64,000 bases of DNA from Delphinus delphis (taxonomy: Eukaryota; Chordata; Mammalia; Artiodactyla; Delphinidae), in NCBI RefSeq assembly GCF_949987515.2, contig NC_082698.1, forward strand, positions 33,818,070 to 33,882,069, written 5' to 3'. Below are positions 1 to 11,132 of the stretch, one piece after another (position 1 is the stretch's first letter; each line of letters opens with the position of its first letter). The translations under genes and the position numbers were made by a program. The notes beneath the pieces were generated by a model that did not search any database, was not told where the DNA came from, and worked only from the letters and a program-made list of their open reading frames with translations.

Positions 1-1364
1 TTTCCACTTGCTGTTTCTTCTTTTCACTCTATCTACCACCTTTGCCTAATAAACCCCTGTTCATCCTTCTAGTCTCAGCTCAGACCTCAGCTCCCCAGAG
101 AAGCCTCCCCAGACCAGACGTAGTCTCTCATTTACACGTTCTCATTGTTCCCTGTATTTCCTTTCATTGTATTTATATTGTTTTACAATTATATATTTGC
201 ATGATTATTTGAGGGCAGAAATCATGCCTCTTCTGCTCACTGTGACATCTGCAGCACGTAAATCATAGAGGAGCTAGTCAACACAGTTTGTTTAAAAAGG
301 AAAGAAGGAAGGAAAAGATTCAAGTAATCACTGACAAAATCTGGATAGACCCAAACTTGGCAAAATATACTTATGATCTGGTACATTTGATTGCCAATAT
401 CTTCAAGATACGTTAAGCTTTTCTTGAAGCCTAAAAACTTCATATTTTCCTCTATTTTATATTTGCATCAGTTAGGATTTCACGTAGCTGAAAATAACTG
501 ACCACAGTGCTTAACCAAACAGAGGTTTTCTTTTTCTCTCATAATAGATATTTTGAGGTAAGGCTGAGGCAGCTGTTCAAGGAAGTCAGCAAGGTCTCAG
601 ACTCCTTCTAGCTTCTTTCTCTGCCACTCTTAGTGCCTGACTTTATTGCTCAGAATTGAAAGCTGGGCTGTTTCCCCTCCATCATAGTATCCATACTCTA
701 TGCAGAAAGAATAAAAGGCAAAATGCCTCTGCCAATTGGACTCATCTCTTTTTATCAGGGAAACAATGCTTTCCTGAAAGCTCCACGCAGGAAGCTGCTA
801 CCTATATCTTTTTGGCCAGACCTGGGTTATGGCCACTTTAGCTTCAAAGGAGTCTTAAAGAAGGTGCATGTTCTTGAAGGAGCACACTGCTGCCCTAAAC
901 ACAACGGGAGATCTGTTAGTGAAGAATCCAACTGGAGACTGGAGATCATGAGGCCAGCCTGGAGTGTCTGCCACGCTACTGCCACAGACAGCCAGATCAC
1001 CTGGATTCCAAGGCTCTGACTCCATCTCAGAATCTTAGATGAAAGCCATCATTTTCAATTTAGAATTTTGAGCTGAGAGATTCAGGCTCTGCATATATGG
1101 TGCTAAGCCCTGTGGATGAAAGTGAAAAATTCCATCAAATACATGTTGTTTTATCTCTATAATCCTAAAATATGGAATAATCTTTCCTCCTTGAAATGTT
1201 ATTCCTACCACTGTATACATTTAATTTCAAAAATCAAATTTCAAGTTAATTCAGTCAAAATTTGAGCCTGCAGTGAAAGCCTGCTACCACTAGGCGTTGT
1301 TCCTTCTTTCGTTCACACCCTTCATGCAGATACTTGTTCAGCTACAGCAGGAGCAAAGGAGACT
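1..1364. other. Intergenic, mostly unassigned
   Basis: There is no gene. About 465-870 looks like an old diverged interspersed repeat whose family I could not name with confidence. The rest is unique-looking. Confidence 0.5.
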
Positions 1365-1378
1365 CTCCACACATCTAT

Positions 1379-1693
1379 CTTTTTTTTTTTTTTTTGGTTG
1401 CGTTGGGTCTTTGTTGCTGCGCGTGGGCTTTCTCTAGTTGCGGCGAGTGGGGGCTACTCTTCGTCGCGGTGTACAGGCTCCTCATTGCGGTGGCTTCTCT
1501 TGCTGCGGAGCACGGGCTCTAGGCACGTGGGCTTCAGTAGTTGTGGCTTGCAGGGTCTAGAGCTCAGGCTCAGTAGTGGTGGCGCACGGGCTTAGCTGCT
1601 CTGCAGCACGTGGGATCTTCCCAGTCCAGGGCTCGAACCCGTGTCCCCTGCATTGGCAGACGGATTCTTAACCACTGTGCCACCTGGGAAGCC
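1379..1693 (-). mobile_element. CHR-1 SINE (tRNA-derived, cetacean type)
   Basis: A full-length long-form CHR element reading on the minus strand, with its A tail as the T run at 1381-1395. The tRNA-like head with the B-box GGTTCGAGCCC is at its right end. Diverged 14-bp target duplications CTCCACA(CA/TG)TCTAT flank it at 1365-1378 and 1694-1707. Confidence 0.92.
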
Positions 1694-1707
1694 CTCCACA
1701 TGTCTAT

Positions 1708-2170
1708 TAAATGAAAAAGGTAGAATATGCACAAAGCCAATTTAGCTATAGTTGAGAACTAGGAGATCAGAAGGCTACGCAAACAGAATTAAGAATACAA
1801 GGAATTCACAGAGTGACTGAGCCCATCCTAGACAGAGTTCAGAATGAAGGAACCAGAGTGATTTGTGGGTAGAGGTTTCCTCAACAAGGAAGTGACAAGT
1901 CTGAGGACTCAGAGGCAAGAAGAGATGAAGTATGGAACATAGGCAACAAGAATACAGCAAACAGGACATGGCCTACTATGTGGGGGAATGTGTTTTTCAA
2001 TTAGTATCATTGCCTTTAATTAGTTAAATTCAACAAACATTTATTAACCACCATCTATGTGTCAGAAACTCTGGGAAAGGCTAATACTCTGCTCTGCAAG
2101 GGAACAGAAAGAATATTATTGCTCAATGGAACTTTGGAAGGCACATATTCTACTTCCCCATTTTAGAGAT
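1708..2170. other. Unique intergenic sequence
   Basis: I see no gene, RNA or clear repeat here. Confidence 0.5.
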
Positions 2171-2188
2171 AAAGATATTAAGGTCCAG

Positions 2189-2398
2189 GGCTTCCCTGGT
2201 GGCACAGTGGTTGAGAGTCCGCCTGCCGATGCAGGGAACGCGGGTTCGTGCCCCGGTCCGGGAAGATCCCACATGCCACGGAGCGGCTAGGCCTGTGAGC
2301 CATGGCCGCTAAGCCTGCGCGTCCGGAGCCTGTACTCCGCAACGGGAGAGGCCACAGCAGTGAGAGGCCCACGTACCGCAAAAAAAAAAAAAAAAAAA
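2189..2398 (+). mobile_element. CHR-2 SINE
   Basis: This has the tRNA-like head GGCTTCCCTGGTGGC, B-box GGTTCGTGCCC, the CHR-2 body and a poly(A) tail. The 18-bp target duplication AAAGATATTAAGGTCCAG is perfect (2171-2188 and 2399-2416), so the insertion is fairly young. Confidence 0.95.
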
Positions 2399-2416
2399 AA
2401 AGATATTAAGGTCCAG

Positions 2417-2970
2417 AAAAGTTAAATGACTCCCTATTGTCACCAGTTAGTTAAGAGAAAGCCATGGAAAGATCCGGGACTTTAGAGCCTCACCGAAACA
2501 AAATTCTCAAGACCTGGAGGGAAACCCTCTCCTTGCCAGGGCTCTTCCTTACTTTCAGAGGGGATGGGGTTTTGTTATTGCTGCTGGGTTGTTTTGTTTC
2601 TTTTTTACAACTAACTTACCATGTACAAAGGCATGTGATTCAAAAATTTTCCCTGATTCTCAAACTTATCATGTTATTTTTCTTCACCATCATCAAGCAT
2701 GTATCAGCTGAAACCTAGCTGAAAAGTCCTCTCCATGAAGTCTGGGTGAACCTACCTAATGTTGACCACTCTGCTCTGCCCTATCTTTCTCCCACATGTC
2801 TCTTCCTCTGGCTTCCCTCCATGCCCTTCAGCACCTCCATGCACACCCACCAGGTTGATCTGCACTTGTTAATTAATGATTTCAAGATGCTCTAGTGTCA
2901 TTTCAGAGGCTATATCTCCCATTTACCTTTGTAAGCTCCAGAAAAACTAAAAGCAGTTCTTCTCAGGAAC
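2417..2970. other. Unique intergenic sequence
   Basis: I see no gene or clear repeat between the CHR-2 element and the next MIR. Confidence 0.5.
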
Positions 2971-2974
2971 TAAA

Positions 2975-3195
2975 GGTTTGGAAAAAGAAGAACCTGGCTT
3001 ACAACTGGAGCTCTGCCATTTACTGTGTAGCCTTTGGAAAATTATTTAACATCACTGAACCTCAGGGTCCCTGTGTGTACAATGAGGAAATTGACACCTA
3101 CTTTATAAGGATGATGCAAGAATTTAATGAGATAATGTACCACAAAGCACTGAGTGGTATAAAGCTACACACTGGTATAAAACCAGGGCTCAATA
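2975..3195 (+). mobile_element. MIR SINE, old
   Basis: Diverged MIR core: CTGCCATTTACTGTGTAGCC, then the CTGAACCTCAG and AATGAGGAAA blocks, then TTTAATGAGATAATG. Confidence 0.75.
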
Positions 3196-3261
3196 TGTGT
3201 TTATTATCATTTTAAAAATGTGTTCCCACTCTCTCTGCTCTTCAAGGAATGCCTAACCTGT

Positions 3262-3500
3262 GTCACTGGTCAGATGTGGGTTCAAATCCTACCTCTTCCA
3301 CTGACTAGCTATATAACCTTGAGCAATTCCCATTACCTCTCTGAGACTCCTGGAACAAAGCCTGGCCTATGGGTCACACTGAATATTGACTGAATAAGAT
3401 ACAGTTTCCTTATTGATAACACAGGGATAATAAATCTCACCTCACAAGATTGTTACAGGAGTTAAATGAGATCATGTAAGAAAAGTACCTGCTATGCTCC
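3262..3500 (+). mobile_element. MIR SINE, old
   Basis: GGGTTCAAATCCTACCTCTT, ACTAGCTATATAACCTTGAG and later GGATAATAAATCTCACCTCA follow the order of a MIR. An insertion of about 70 bp splits the centre. Confidence 0.7.
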
Positions 3501-3502
3501 CC

Positions 3503-3624
3503 TTCTTTAGTTTAATTGCACTCTGGTTATCTGGAAGGGGATGGATTCTTTAGTTTAATTGCACTCTGGTTATCTGTTTAAAGGCAATGATAATACTCTG
3601 GTTATCTTGGAAGGGGATGGATTC
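3503..3624. repeat. Local short duplications
   Basis: A 31-bp unit at 3503-3533 recurs at 3546-3576. A second overlapping unit (ACTCTGGTTATCT, then GGAAGGGGATGGATTC) occurs at 3520-3548 and 3595-3624, so CTCTGGTTATCT is present three times. Confidence 0.85.
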
Positions 3625-3820
3625 ATTGGATGTTAGCTCAAGAGTCTTTAATTCATGTGATGTTTTATTACTTATTTATATTCTTAAATTTATTTCCCTC
3701 AGTAGCTCTTGGGGGAGGGTGCAGTGATGATACATAATACCTCTCTCATCCATCTGAGTTCTAGACCAACTGAGAAAGAAGACAAAGGAATAATAAAATA
3801 GGGTTCAAAGTATCCTCTTT

Positions 3821-4033
3821 TTTTTTTTTGTTTGTTTGTTTGCGGTACGCGGGCCTCTCACTGTTGTGGCCTCTCCCGTTGCGGAGCGCAGGCTCCGGAC
3901 ATGCAGGCTCAGCGGCCATAGCTCACGGGCCCAGCCGCTCCGCGGCATGTGGGGTTTTCGCCGACCGGGGCACGAACCCGTGTCCTCTGCATCGCCAGGT
4001 GGACTCTCAACCACTGCGCCACCAGGGAAGCCC
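3821..4033 (-). mobile_element. CHR-2 SINE
   Basis: Full CHR-2 in reverse, with its A tail as TTTTTTTGTTTGTTTGTTTG. Target duplications CAAAGTATCCTCTTT (3806-3820) and CAAAGTTTCCTCTTT (4034-4048) differ by one base. Confidence 0.92.
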
Positions 4034-4048
4034 CAAAGTTTCCTCTTT

Positions 4049-4465
4049 ATTAAGCTGATATGGAGACTGATTATATGGAACAAGGGGCTTCCTCACACTG
4101 AAACCCAAAGTTAGGCAGACTTCCATACACTGGAGCACTGGACCACTGCAGGCCTCCCCCGCCCACGCACAGGGAGCAGAGAAAAATGTGTCATCTCCAT
4201 AGGCAGATTGCACCCCAAGGGAGGAATGAGAGAAAGAAGATAGGCCCTGCAGGTCCCTTCTCTCTCCTACTCAGGTAACTCACTCCATCTCCCCAGGGGA
4301 GGAGTGAAGATGGAACAGATGCCAAGAGTATTTTGGGAAAACCCCTCACCTTGGAAACAAAAAGTAGGCCAGAAGCATTCTAAGCATTTGCTACCAACAA
4401 TCTCTATATGCAAAATGGATTGTATCAGCATCCTTAATTCCCCAGAAAGAATTTAGACGGTACAT
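4049..4465. other. Unique intergenic sequence
   Basis: I see no gene or clear repeat. Confidence 0.5.
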
Positions 4466-4467
4466 GA

Positions 4468-4716
4468 ACAGTGGTTAAGAGCCCAGCCTGGAGGCAGGCT
4501 GCCTGGTTTTGAATCCAGGCTCTGCTGCTTACTAGCCCTGTGATCTTGAGCAGGTTATTTACCCTCCTGGACCTCTGTCTTGTCATCTATGAAATGCCAG
4601 CGATGATGGTACCTCCCTCACAGGATGGTTGTGAGGATTAAGTGACAGAAAGTCTATAAAGTGCCTATAACAGTCAAGGGTAAATGCAAAATAAATGTGA
4701 GTTATTATTACTGGTG
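4468..4716 (+). mobile_element. MIR SINE, nearly full length
   Basis: AGTGGTTAAGAGCCCAGCCT, TTTGAATCCAGGCTCTGCTG, CTTACTAGCCCTGTGATCTT and the AATAAATGTGAGTTATTATT end follow the MIR consensus order from head to 3' end. Confidence 0.88.
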
Positions 4717-5370
4717 AGGTTGTCTTATGAAAACTATGGGCCCCTTAGATTAAAAGGCAAAATGAAATACCATGCTAGCCAATTGCAAATCAATTATCTT
4801 ACTTGAACCCAAAGCAAAAAATAATTACAGTCAACTCCTGATCACGCTTGTGATCTCAGGACCATGAAAACCATCTCTTAGTGCCACCACCTCCTGCCCC
4901 AACTTCCCACAGAAGTACATTCTTCATCCTGTTAAACTGAAGTTTCTTTGATCCCCCCAAATCCCATTACATACAACTTACTCCTTATAAATTACTGTCC
5001 TCTCTTATGAACAGCTATGAGGAGACTGTCAAAGAGAAAAACCCTTATGAGATTTTGTACACTCTTATGTCAGTAGTTCTGCTGAGCAATGAGGCTGGCA
5101 GAGATAAAAGGCCAGGATCGATTCAGGGCTTGTGACATAAGTGTGAATTGTGGTTATAACAACTAAGGAGATTAGTCATTGAGCTGCACTACCCAGGAAG
5201 GATTCCTGGTCATCAGTTATGCATTATGAGGGTAGTAAGTATAATGAAAGCTGAGAAAGATTCCAACTTGGAGGAGACTGGAAATTTTTTATGAAGGTCT
5301 GAAATTTGTGCCGTGGGTACCCAGGTCAGGATAGAGACCTCAAAGCGGACTAAATAGATCTCTCCTTCCA
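4717..5370. other. Unique intergenic sequence
   Basis: I see no gene or clear repeat. Confidence 0.5.
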
Positions 5371-5374
5371 CAAC

Positions 5375-6020
5375 AAAGGAGTATAAAAGATTGTAGTTAT
5401 ATGTGTATGTTTCAGAGTCAAATAGACCAGGGTTCAAGTCCCACTTTTACCACTTCTTTGTTATGTAACCTTGGGTAACTCAAGTGTCAGTGTCCCTATG
5501 TATAAAACTGAGATAATAGGACTTCCCTGGTGACGCAGTGGTTAAGAATCCGCCTGTCGATGCAGGAGACACGGGTTCGAGCCCTGGTCCGGGAAGATCC
5601 CACATGCCGCGGAGCAACTAAGTCCGTGCACCACAACTACTGAGCCCACATGCTCCAGGGCTCGTGCTCCGCCACAAGAGAAGCCACCGCAACGAGAAGC
5701 CCACGCACCACGACGAAGAGTAGCCCCCGCTTGCCACAGTTAGAGAAAGCCCCTGCGCAGCAACGAAGACCCAACGCAGCCAAAAATAAATAACTATTTA
5801 TTAAAAAAAAACAAAAAACAAAAACTGAGATAATAATACCTACTTTTACCACTTCTTTGTTATGTAACCTTGGGTAACTCAAATGTCAGTGTCCCTATGT
5901 ATAAAACTGAGATAGTAATACCTACCATATGGAGCTATGAAGAGAATTCAATAAAGCAACATACGTGGAATTCTCAGCACGATGCCCTGCAAATATCTGT
6001 GCTCACTAAATTTAAGTTTT
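5375..6020 (+). mobile_element. MIR SINE with internal duplication, split by CHR-1
   Basis: A MIR head and core run from 5375 to 5518. An 80-bp core segment is then repeated at 5841-5920 with one or two changes, and the MIR 3' part follows to about 6020. A CHR-1 element sits between the two core copies. Confidence 0.75.
5519..5820 (+). mobile_element. CHR-1 SINE inside a MIR
   Basis: Full CHR-1 (GGACTTCCCTGGTGACGCAG to the AAAAATAAATAA tail). The target duplication AAAACTGAGATAATA is at 5504-5518 and 5821-5835. Confidence 0.92.
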
Positions 6021-6387
6021 TAATACTATTATACACAATAATAAACACAGATGGGGGTTAATATCCAAAACATATAAAGAACTCATACAACTCAACAACA
6101 ACAACAAAAACAACCCACAATTTGATTTAAAAAATTGGCAGAGGAATTAAATAGACATTTTTCGAAAGAACACATCCAAATGGCCAACAGGTACATGAAA
6201 AATGATCAACATCACTAATCATCAGGGGAATGCAAATAAAAACCACAATGAGATATCACCTCACACCTGTTAGAATGGTTATCATCAAGAAGACAAAAGA
6301 TAAATGCCAATGAGGATGTGGAGAAAAGGGAACACTTGTGCACTGCTTGTGTGAATGTAAATTGGTGTAGCAACTGAAGAAAACAGT

Positions 6388-7622
6388 GTTGGGAAAACTG
6401 GACAGCTACATGTAAAGGAATGAAATTAGAACACTTCTTAACACCATACACAAAAATAAACTCAAAATGGTTTAGAGACCTAAATGTAAGACCAGACACT
6501 ATAAAACTCTTAGAGGAAAACATAGGAAGAACACTCTTTGACATAAATCACAGCAAGATCTTTTTTGATCCATCTCCTAGAGTCATGGAAATAAAAACAA
6601 AAATAAACAAATGGGACCTAATGAAACTTCAAAGCTTTTGCACAGCAAAGAAAACCATAAACAAGACGAAAAGACAACCCTCAGAATGGGAGAAAATATT
6701 TGCAAACGAATCAACGGACAAAGGATTAATCTGCAAAATATATAAACAGCTCGTGCAGCTCAATATTAAAGAAACAAACAACCCAATCCAAATATGGGCA
6801 GAAGACCTAAATAGACATTTCCCCAAAGAAGACATACAGATGGCCAAGAAGCACATGAAAAGCTGCTCAACATCACTAATTACTAGAGAAATGCAAATCA
6901 AAACTACAATGAGGTATCATCTCACACCAGTTAGAATGGGCATCATCAGAAAATCTACAAACAACAAATGCTGGAGAGCGTGTGGAGGAAAGGGAACCCT
7001 CTTGCACTGTTGGTGGGAATGTAAATTGATACAGCCACTATGGAGAACAGTATGGAAATTCCTTAAAAAACTAAAACTAGAATTACCATATGACCCAGCA
7101 ATCCCACTACTGGGCATATACCCAGAGAAAACCATAATTCAAAAAGACACATGCACCCCAATGTTCATTGCAGCACTATTTACAATAGCCAGGTCATGGA
7201 AGCAACCTAAATGCCCATCGACAGATGAACGGATAAAGAAGATGTGGTACATGTATACAATGGAATATTACTCAGCCATAAAAAGGAACAAAATTGGGTC
7301 ATTTGTAGAGATGTGGATGGACCTAGAGACTGGCATACAGAGTGAAGTAAGTTAGAAAGAGAAAAACAAATATCGTATATTAACACATATATGTGGAACC
7401 TAGAAAAATGGTACAGGTGAACCGGTTTGCAGGGCAGAAATTGAGACACAGATGTAGAGAACAAACGTATGGACACCAAGGGGGAAAGTGGTGGGGGGTG
7501 GGGATGGTGGTGTGATGAATTGGGCTATTGGGATTGACATGTATACACTGATGAGTATAAAACTCATGACTAATAAGAACATGCTGTATAAAAAAAAAAT
7601 TAAATTAAATTCAAAAAAAAAA
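6388..7622 (+). mobile_element. Young 5'-truncated L1 with open ORF2 end
   Basis: This is an L1 3' fragment of 1.2 kb. It keeps about 310 uninterrupted codons of the ORF2 C-terminus (6420-7355), including the Cys-rich CWRAC...HCWWEC motif and the [10 protein letters not shown] end, then a 3' UTR and an A-rich tail. It has no endonuclease or RT domain and cannot move by itself. It is flanked by 98-bp direct repeats (6290-6387 and 7623-7720), far longer than usual L1 target duplications. Confidence 0.93.
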
Positions 7623-7749
7623 AAGACAAAAGATAAATGCCAATGAGGATGTGGAGAAACGGGAACACTTGTGCACTGCTCGTGTGAATGTAAATTGGTG
7701 TAGCAAATGAGGAAAACAGTACTGAGGTTCCTCAAAACATTGCAAATGG

Positions 7750-7950
7750 GGCTTCCCTGGTGGCACAGTGGTTGAGAGTCTGCCTGCCGATGCAGGGGAC
7801 ATGGGTTTATGCCCCGGTCTGGGAAGATCCCACATGCCACGGAGTGGCTGGGCCCGTGAGCCATGGCCGCTGAGTCTGCGCGTCTGGAGCCTGTGCTCCG
7901 CAACAGGAGAGGCCACAACAGTGAGAGGCCCGCGTACCGCAAAAAAAAAA
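7750..7950 (+). mobile_element. CHR-2 SINE inside old L1
   Basis: Full CHR-2 with a perfect 15-bp target duplication AAACATTGCAAATGG at 7735-7749 and 7951-7965. Confidence 0.95.
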
Positions 7951-8802
7951 AAACATTGCAAATGGAATTACCATATTATCCAGCATTTCCTCTTCTGGGT
8001 ATGTATCCAGAGGAAATGAAAACAGGATAGCGAAGAGAAATATGCACTCCTATGTGTACTGCAGCACTAACCACAGTAGCCAAGGTATGGAAACAACCCA
8101 AGTGTCTGTCTACAGATGAATGGATAAAGAAGATGTGATATATATCCAATGTAATATTATTCAGACATGAGAAAGAAGGAAATCCTGCTATCTGTGACAA
8201 CTTGGATGGATCTTGAGGACATTATGCTAAGTGAGAAAAGTCAGACAGAGAAAGACAAACACTGTAGAATATCACTTACATGTGGAACCTAAACAAGCCA
8301 AACTCATAGAAACAGAGAGTAAATGGTAGCTACCAGGGAGTGGGGAGTGGGGGGATAGGAGAGATGTTGTTTAAGGGTAAAAACTTACAACTAGTAGATA
8401 AATAAGTCCTGGAGATCTAATGTACAGTATAGTGATTATAGACAACAATACTGTATTATAAATATCAAACTTACTAAGGGACTAGATCTTAATTATTCCC
8501 ACCACAAAAAAGGAATGATAATTATGTGATGTGATCAAGGTGTTTACTAACACTACAATGGCAATCATGTTGCAATATACAGAGATATCAAATCAACATG
8601 TTGTATTCCTTAACTTATATAATGTTACAGGTCAATTATACCTCAGTAAAAAAAAAAAAAAAGAAAACCAGGGTGAATGTGTTCCAAATGGGAAACCTCT
8701 GGGTTTATTCATAGAGGGCTATACAGTTGTTATTATTTTCTTCATCATTATGATGAGATGATCAACTTAACTCTAGAAATTAAGTATAAGGAATAAACCA
8801 CC

Positions 8803-8916
8803 TAGGGAATTCGCTGGCGGTCCAGTGGTTAGGGCTCGGCAGTTTCACTGCGGTGGCCCAGGTTCAATCCCTGGTCGGGGATAAGGTCCCACAAGCCCTG
8901 CAGGGCACAGCCAAAA
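8803..8916 (+). mobile_element. Short tRNA-derived SINE
   Basis: GGGAATTCGCTGGCGGTCCA, B-box GGTTCAATCCC and GGCACAGCC before the tail. This is the third, short cetartiodactyl tRNA-SINE type in this window. Its tail runs into a purine microsatellite. Confidence 0.88.
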
Positions 8917-8971
8917 AAGAAGGAAGGAAGGAAGGAAGGAACAGAGGGAGGGAGGGAGGGAGGGAGGGAGG

Positions 8972-9013
<42 letters not shown>

Positions 9014-9158
9014 AAAGAAAGAAAGAAAGAAAGAAAGAAAAAGGCAAGAAAGAAAGAAAGAAAGAAGGAAAGAAGAAGAAAGGAAGGGAGAGAGAGAGAA
9101 AGAGAGGGAGAAAGAAAGAGAGAGGGAGGGAGGGAGGAAGGAAGGAAGGAAGAAAACA
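8914..9158 (+). repeat. Purine microsatellite (GGAA/GGGA/GA/GAAA)
   Basis: About 240 bp are purine on the plus strand but for two or three C. It is made of GGAA, GGGA, GA, GAAA and GGGA blocks in turn, grown from the A tail of the neighbouring SINE. The long Lys/Glu/Arg open frame here is an artefact. Confidence 0.97.
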
Positions 9159-9317
9159 GCTAAAAAGTATTACCAATTCTTCTCATTATTCCCAGTTACA
9201 TGTTGGCAGGAAGTTTCTTAAGTCACAATATGTACTTTGCTAAGCTTATGCTTTTAACCACCATGCATTTTTCCTATGTTGAACCAAAACTTGCATTCTT
9301 ACTGCCATCAAAACCTA

Positions 9318-9565
9318 AGGACTGTAAAATGGATGGCTAGTGGGAAGCTGCTGCATAGCACAGGGAGATTAACTCGATGCTTTGTGACCACCTAGAGGGG
9401 TGGAGTAGGGAGGGTGGGAGGGAGGCTCACGAGGGAGGGATATGGGGATATATGTATATGTATAGCTGATTCACTTTGTTGTACAGCAGAAAGTAACACA
9501 ACATTGTAAAGCAATTATACTCCAATAAAGATGTGGAAAAACAAACAAACAAAAAAGATGTGGAA
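9318..9565 (+). mobile_element. L1 3' end, 5'-truncated
   Basis: The cetartiodactyl L1 tail can be read (GGCTAGTGGGAAGCTGCTGC; GACCACCTAGAGGGGTGG; GCTGATTCACTTTGTTGTAC; CAATTATACTCCAATAAAG) with an A-rich end. Imperfect target copies AACCTAAGGAC / ACCCTAAGAAC flank it. Confidence 0.88.
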
Positions 9566-9579
9566 AAAAAAAACCCTAA

Positions 9580-9770
9580 GAACTTCGGGTGACAATGACA
9601 TGGTCAATATAGGTTCATCACTTGCACCCCTCTGGTGGAGGATATTGACAATTCGGGAAGCTAGGCATGTGTGGGGTCAAAGGGTACATGGGAAATCTCT
9701 GTACCTTCTGCTCAATTTTGCTGTGAACCTGAAATTGCTCTGAAAAATAAAGTCTCTTAAAAGGAAAAGA
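9580..9770 (+). mobile_element. Old L1 3' end
   Basis: The CTCAATTTTGCTGTGAACCT ... AAAATAAAGTCT phrase is typical of old L1 3' UTRs. Confidence 0.65.
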
Positions 9771-10400
9771 AACCTAAAAGCACTTTGAATTACATCAACT
9801 GAGTCAACAGAGACATGGAGAACACAAATGGTAAATTTCACACAACATGAATTTGACACAGCAGTTTCAACCATATCACTTTCCATTCCTTTTCCAGCTC
9901 TACCAAGAGAACCACCTCAGGCTCATGGGATGCTTTGTGTATCACAAAGCCTGGGGGAAGGCTGGGGGGAAGAAGACATCTCTTTCTCAGGGCTGTGCAG
10001 CTTGGCAAGTAGGGCTCAGTTGGATGCAGCTCCAGCTGGCCTCCTCAATCAGGCACCTTAACTGCAGTGCACCAACTGTGCAACAGTCCACAGCATCCCT
10101 GATAAGCTATCAGAGTAATCGTGAACTACGTATCTTTTCCCTTCCTCTGTCCAGTCAGAGTTGAAAGCAGTTTTGCTTCAGGTAGTCATGAGGCAGAAGG
10201 AAAGACAAAAAGTAGAAGAGGATCCCAGAGCAGGAACCTCTGAATAATGGAGTTTGACTCTTTCGAACTCTCGGCACCGGCTGCTCCATCTTACTTCTCT
10301 CATTCTAAACCCACAGCCTCAGCTGAAAAACCAAGAGTATATTTACATAGGATGGATTCAACCACAAACTATCTGAATTAATGTTGAAGGACCTGACTTG
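9771..10400. other. Unique intergenic sequence
   Basis: There is no gene. Short open frames here show no conserved motif. Confidence 0.5.
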
Positions 10401-10404
10401 GCTC

Positions 10405-10515
10405 TGCTCCATGAGACCAGGGACGGTATTTATTTTTTCTCACTACTGTTTTCCCAGCTTTTAACATGGTGCTTGGTAAATAAAAAGGGCTCAATAAATA
10501 TTTATTGGCTGAACT
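10405..10515 (+). mobile_element. L2 LINE 3' end
   Basis: GACCAGGGACGGTATTTATT ... GGGCTCAATAAATATTTATT is the L2 3' terminus. Confidence 0.75.
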
Positions 10516-10684
10516 GCTGTTTTTTTATAGAGGAATAATAAAGCCAATTGCTGCACTCCTTTCACATGCATGAGAGCATTTCCCTTACAGCTTAAGCACA
10601 ATAAAAATGCTTTGAACATTTTTAAAGTCTATAGGTATGAAGAAGAATGGCAGCTGGGAGAGAAGTGCGTTGATGAAGTCTGCA

Positions 10685-10945
10685 TCAAGCAGTTTGGGAG
10701 TTGACAACCTGGGCTTCGGAGTCAGAGAGACCTGGGTTTGAATCCCAGCTTTTCTATCTACTAAATGGGGGACCCTGCCCAAAATGACTTAGACTGCCTC
10801 AGCTTTCTCATCTCTAAAATAATGGGGATAATAATGCCCACTAGCAGGGTTGTTGAGTGGATTAAATGTGGATCTATGTAGGAAACATCTAACACAGTTA
10901 CTGGAACATAGTAAATACTCAGTAAATGTCAGCTATCATTAATTT
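10685..10945 (+). mobile_element. MIR SINE
   Basis: GAGACCTGGGTTTGAATCCC ... ATAATGGGGATAATAATGCC ... AGTAAATACTCAGTAAATGT follow the MIR order. Confidence 0.85.
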
Positions 10946-10969
10946 TTCTGTTCCTTCAAAAGGCTAGGG

Positions 10970-11115
10970 GAAAAAAGAAAGTAAAAGGGAAAAATTGTGC
11001 AGATGTGGCAAAATCTTGACAGCTGGTGAATCTAGGTGATGTGTACATAGTGGTTCAATGTATCCGTCTTCCTACTTTTATGTATATTTGAAATTTTCCA
11101 TAAAATTTTTTTAAG
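10970..11115 (+). mobile_element. Old L1 3' end
   Basis: TGGTGAATCTAGGTGATGTG ... TTGAAATTTTCCATAAAATT is typical of old L1 3' ends. Confidence 0.55.
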
Positions 11116-11132
11116 TTAAAAAGCAGAAAATA

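Larger units (their letters stand above)
6050..8660 (+). mobile_element. Old L1, 3' part, interrupted by two younger insertions
   Basis: A decayed L1 ORF2 3' region and 3' UTR in three pieces (6050-6387, 7623-7749, 7966-8660), ending in a poly(A) run at 8649-8662. Typical ORF2-end phrases can be read (AATAGACATTTTTCGAAAGA; GATGAATGGATAAAGAAGAT). A young L1 and a CHR-2 SINE are nested in it. Confidence 0.88.

Noticed and set aside
2189..2398. Functional tRNA genes in the many tRNA-like heads (this one and the other SINEs)
   Set aside because: A and B box-like motifs are present, but the sequences lack a foldable tRNA with CCA-side acceptor stem and are followed by SINE bodies and A tails.
6420..7355. 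311-codon open frame as a possible host gene
   Set aside because: It is the C-terminal part of L1 ORF2 (Cys-rich motif and typical [10 protein letters not shown] end) in a truncated L1.
8829..9221. Lys/Glu/Arg-rich and Ser/Phe/Leu-rich frames
   Set aside because: They are translations of the purine microsatellite.
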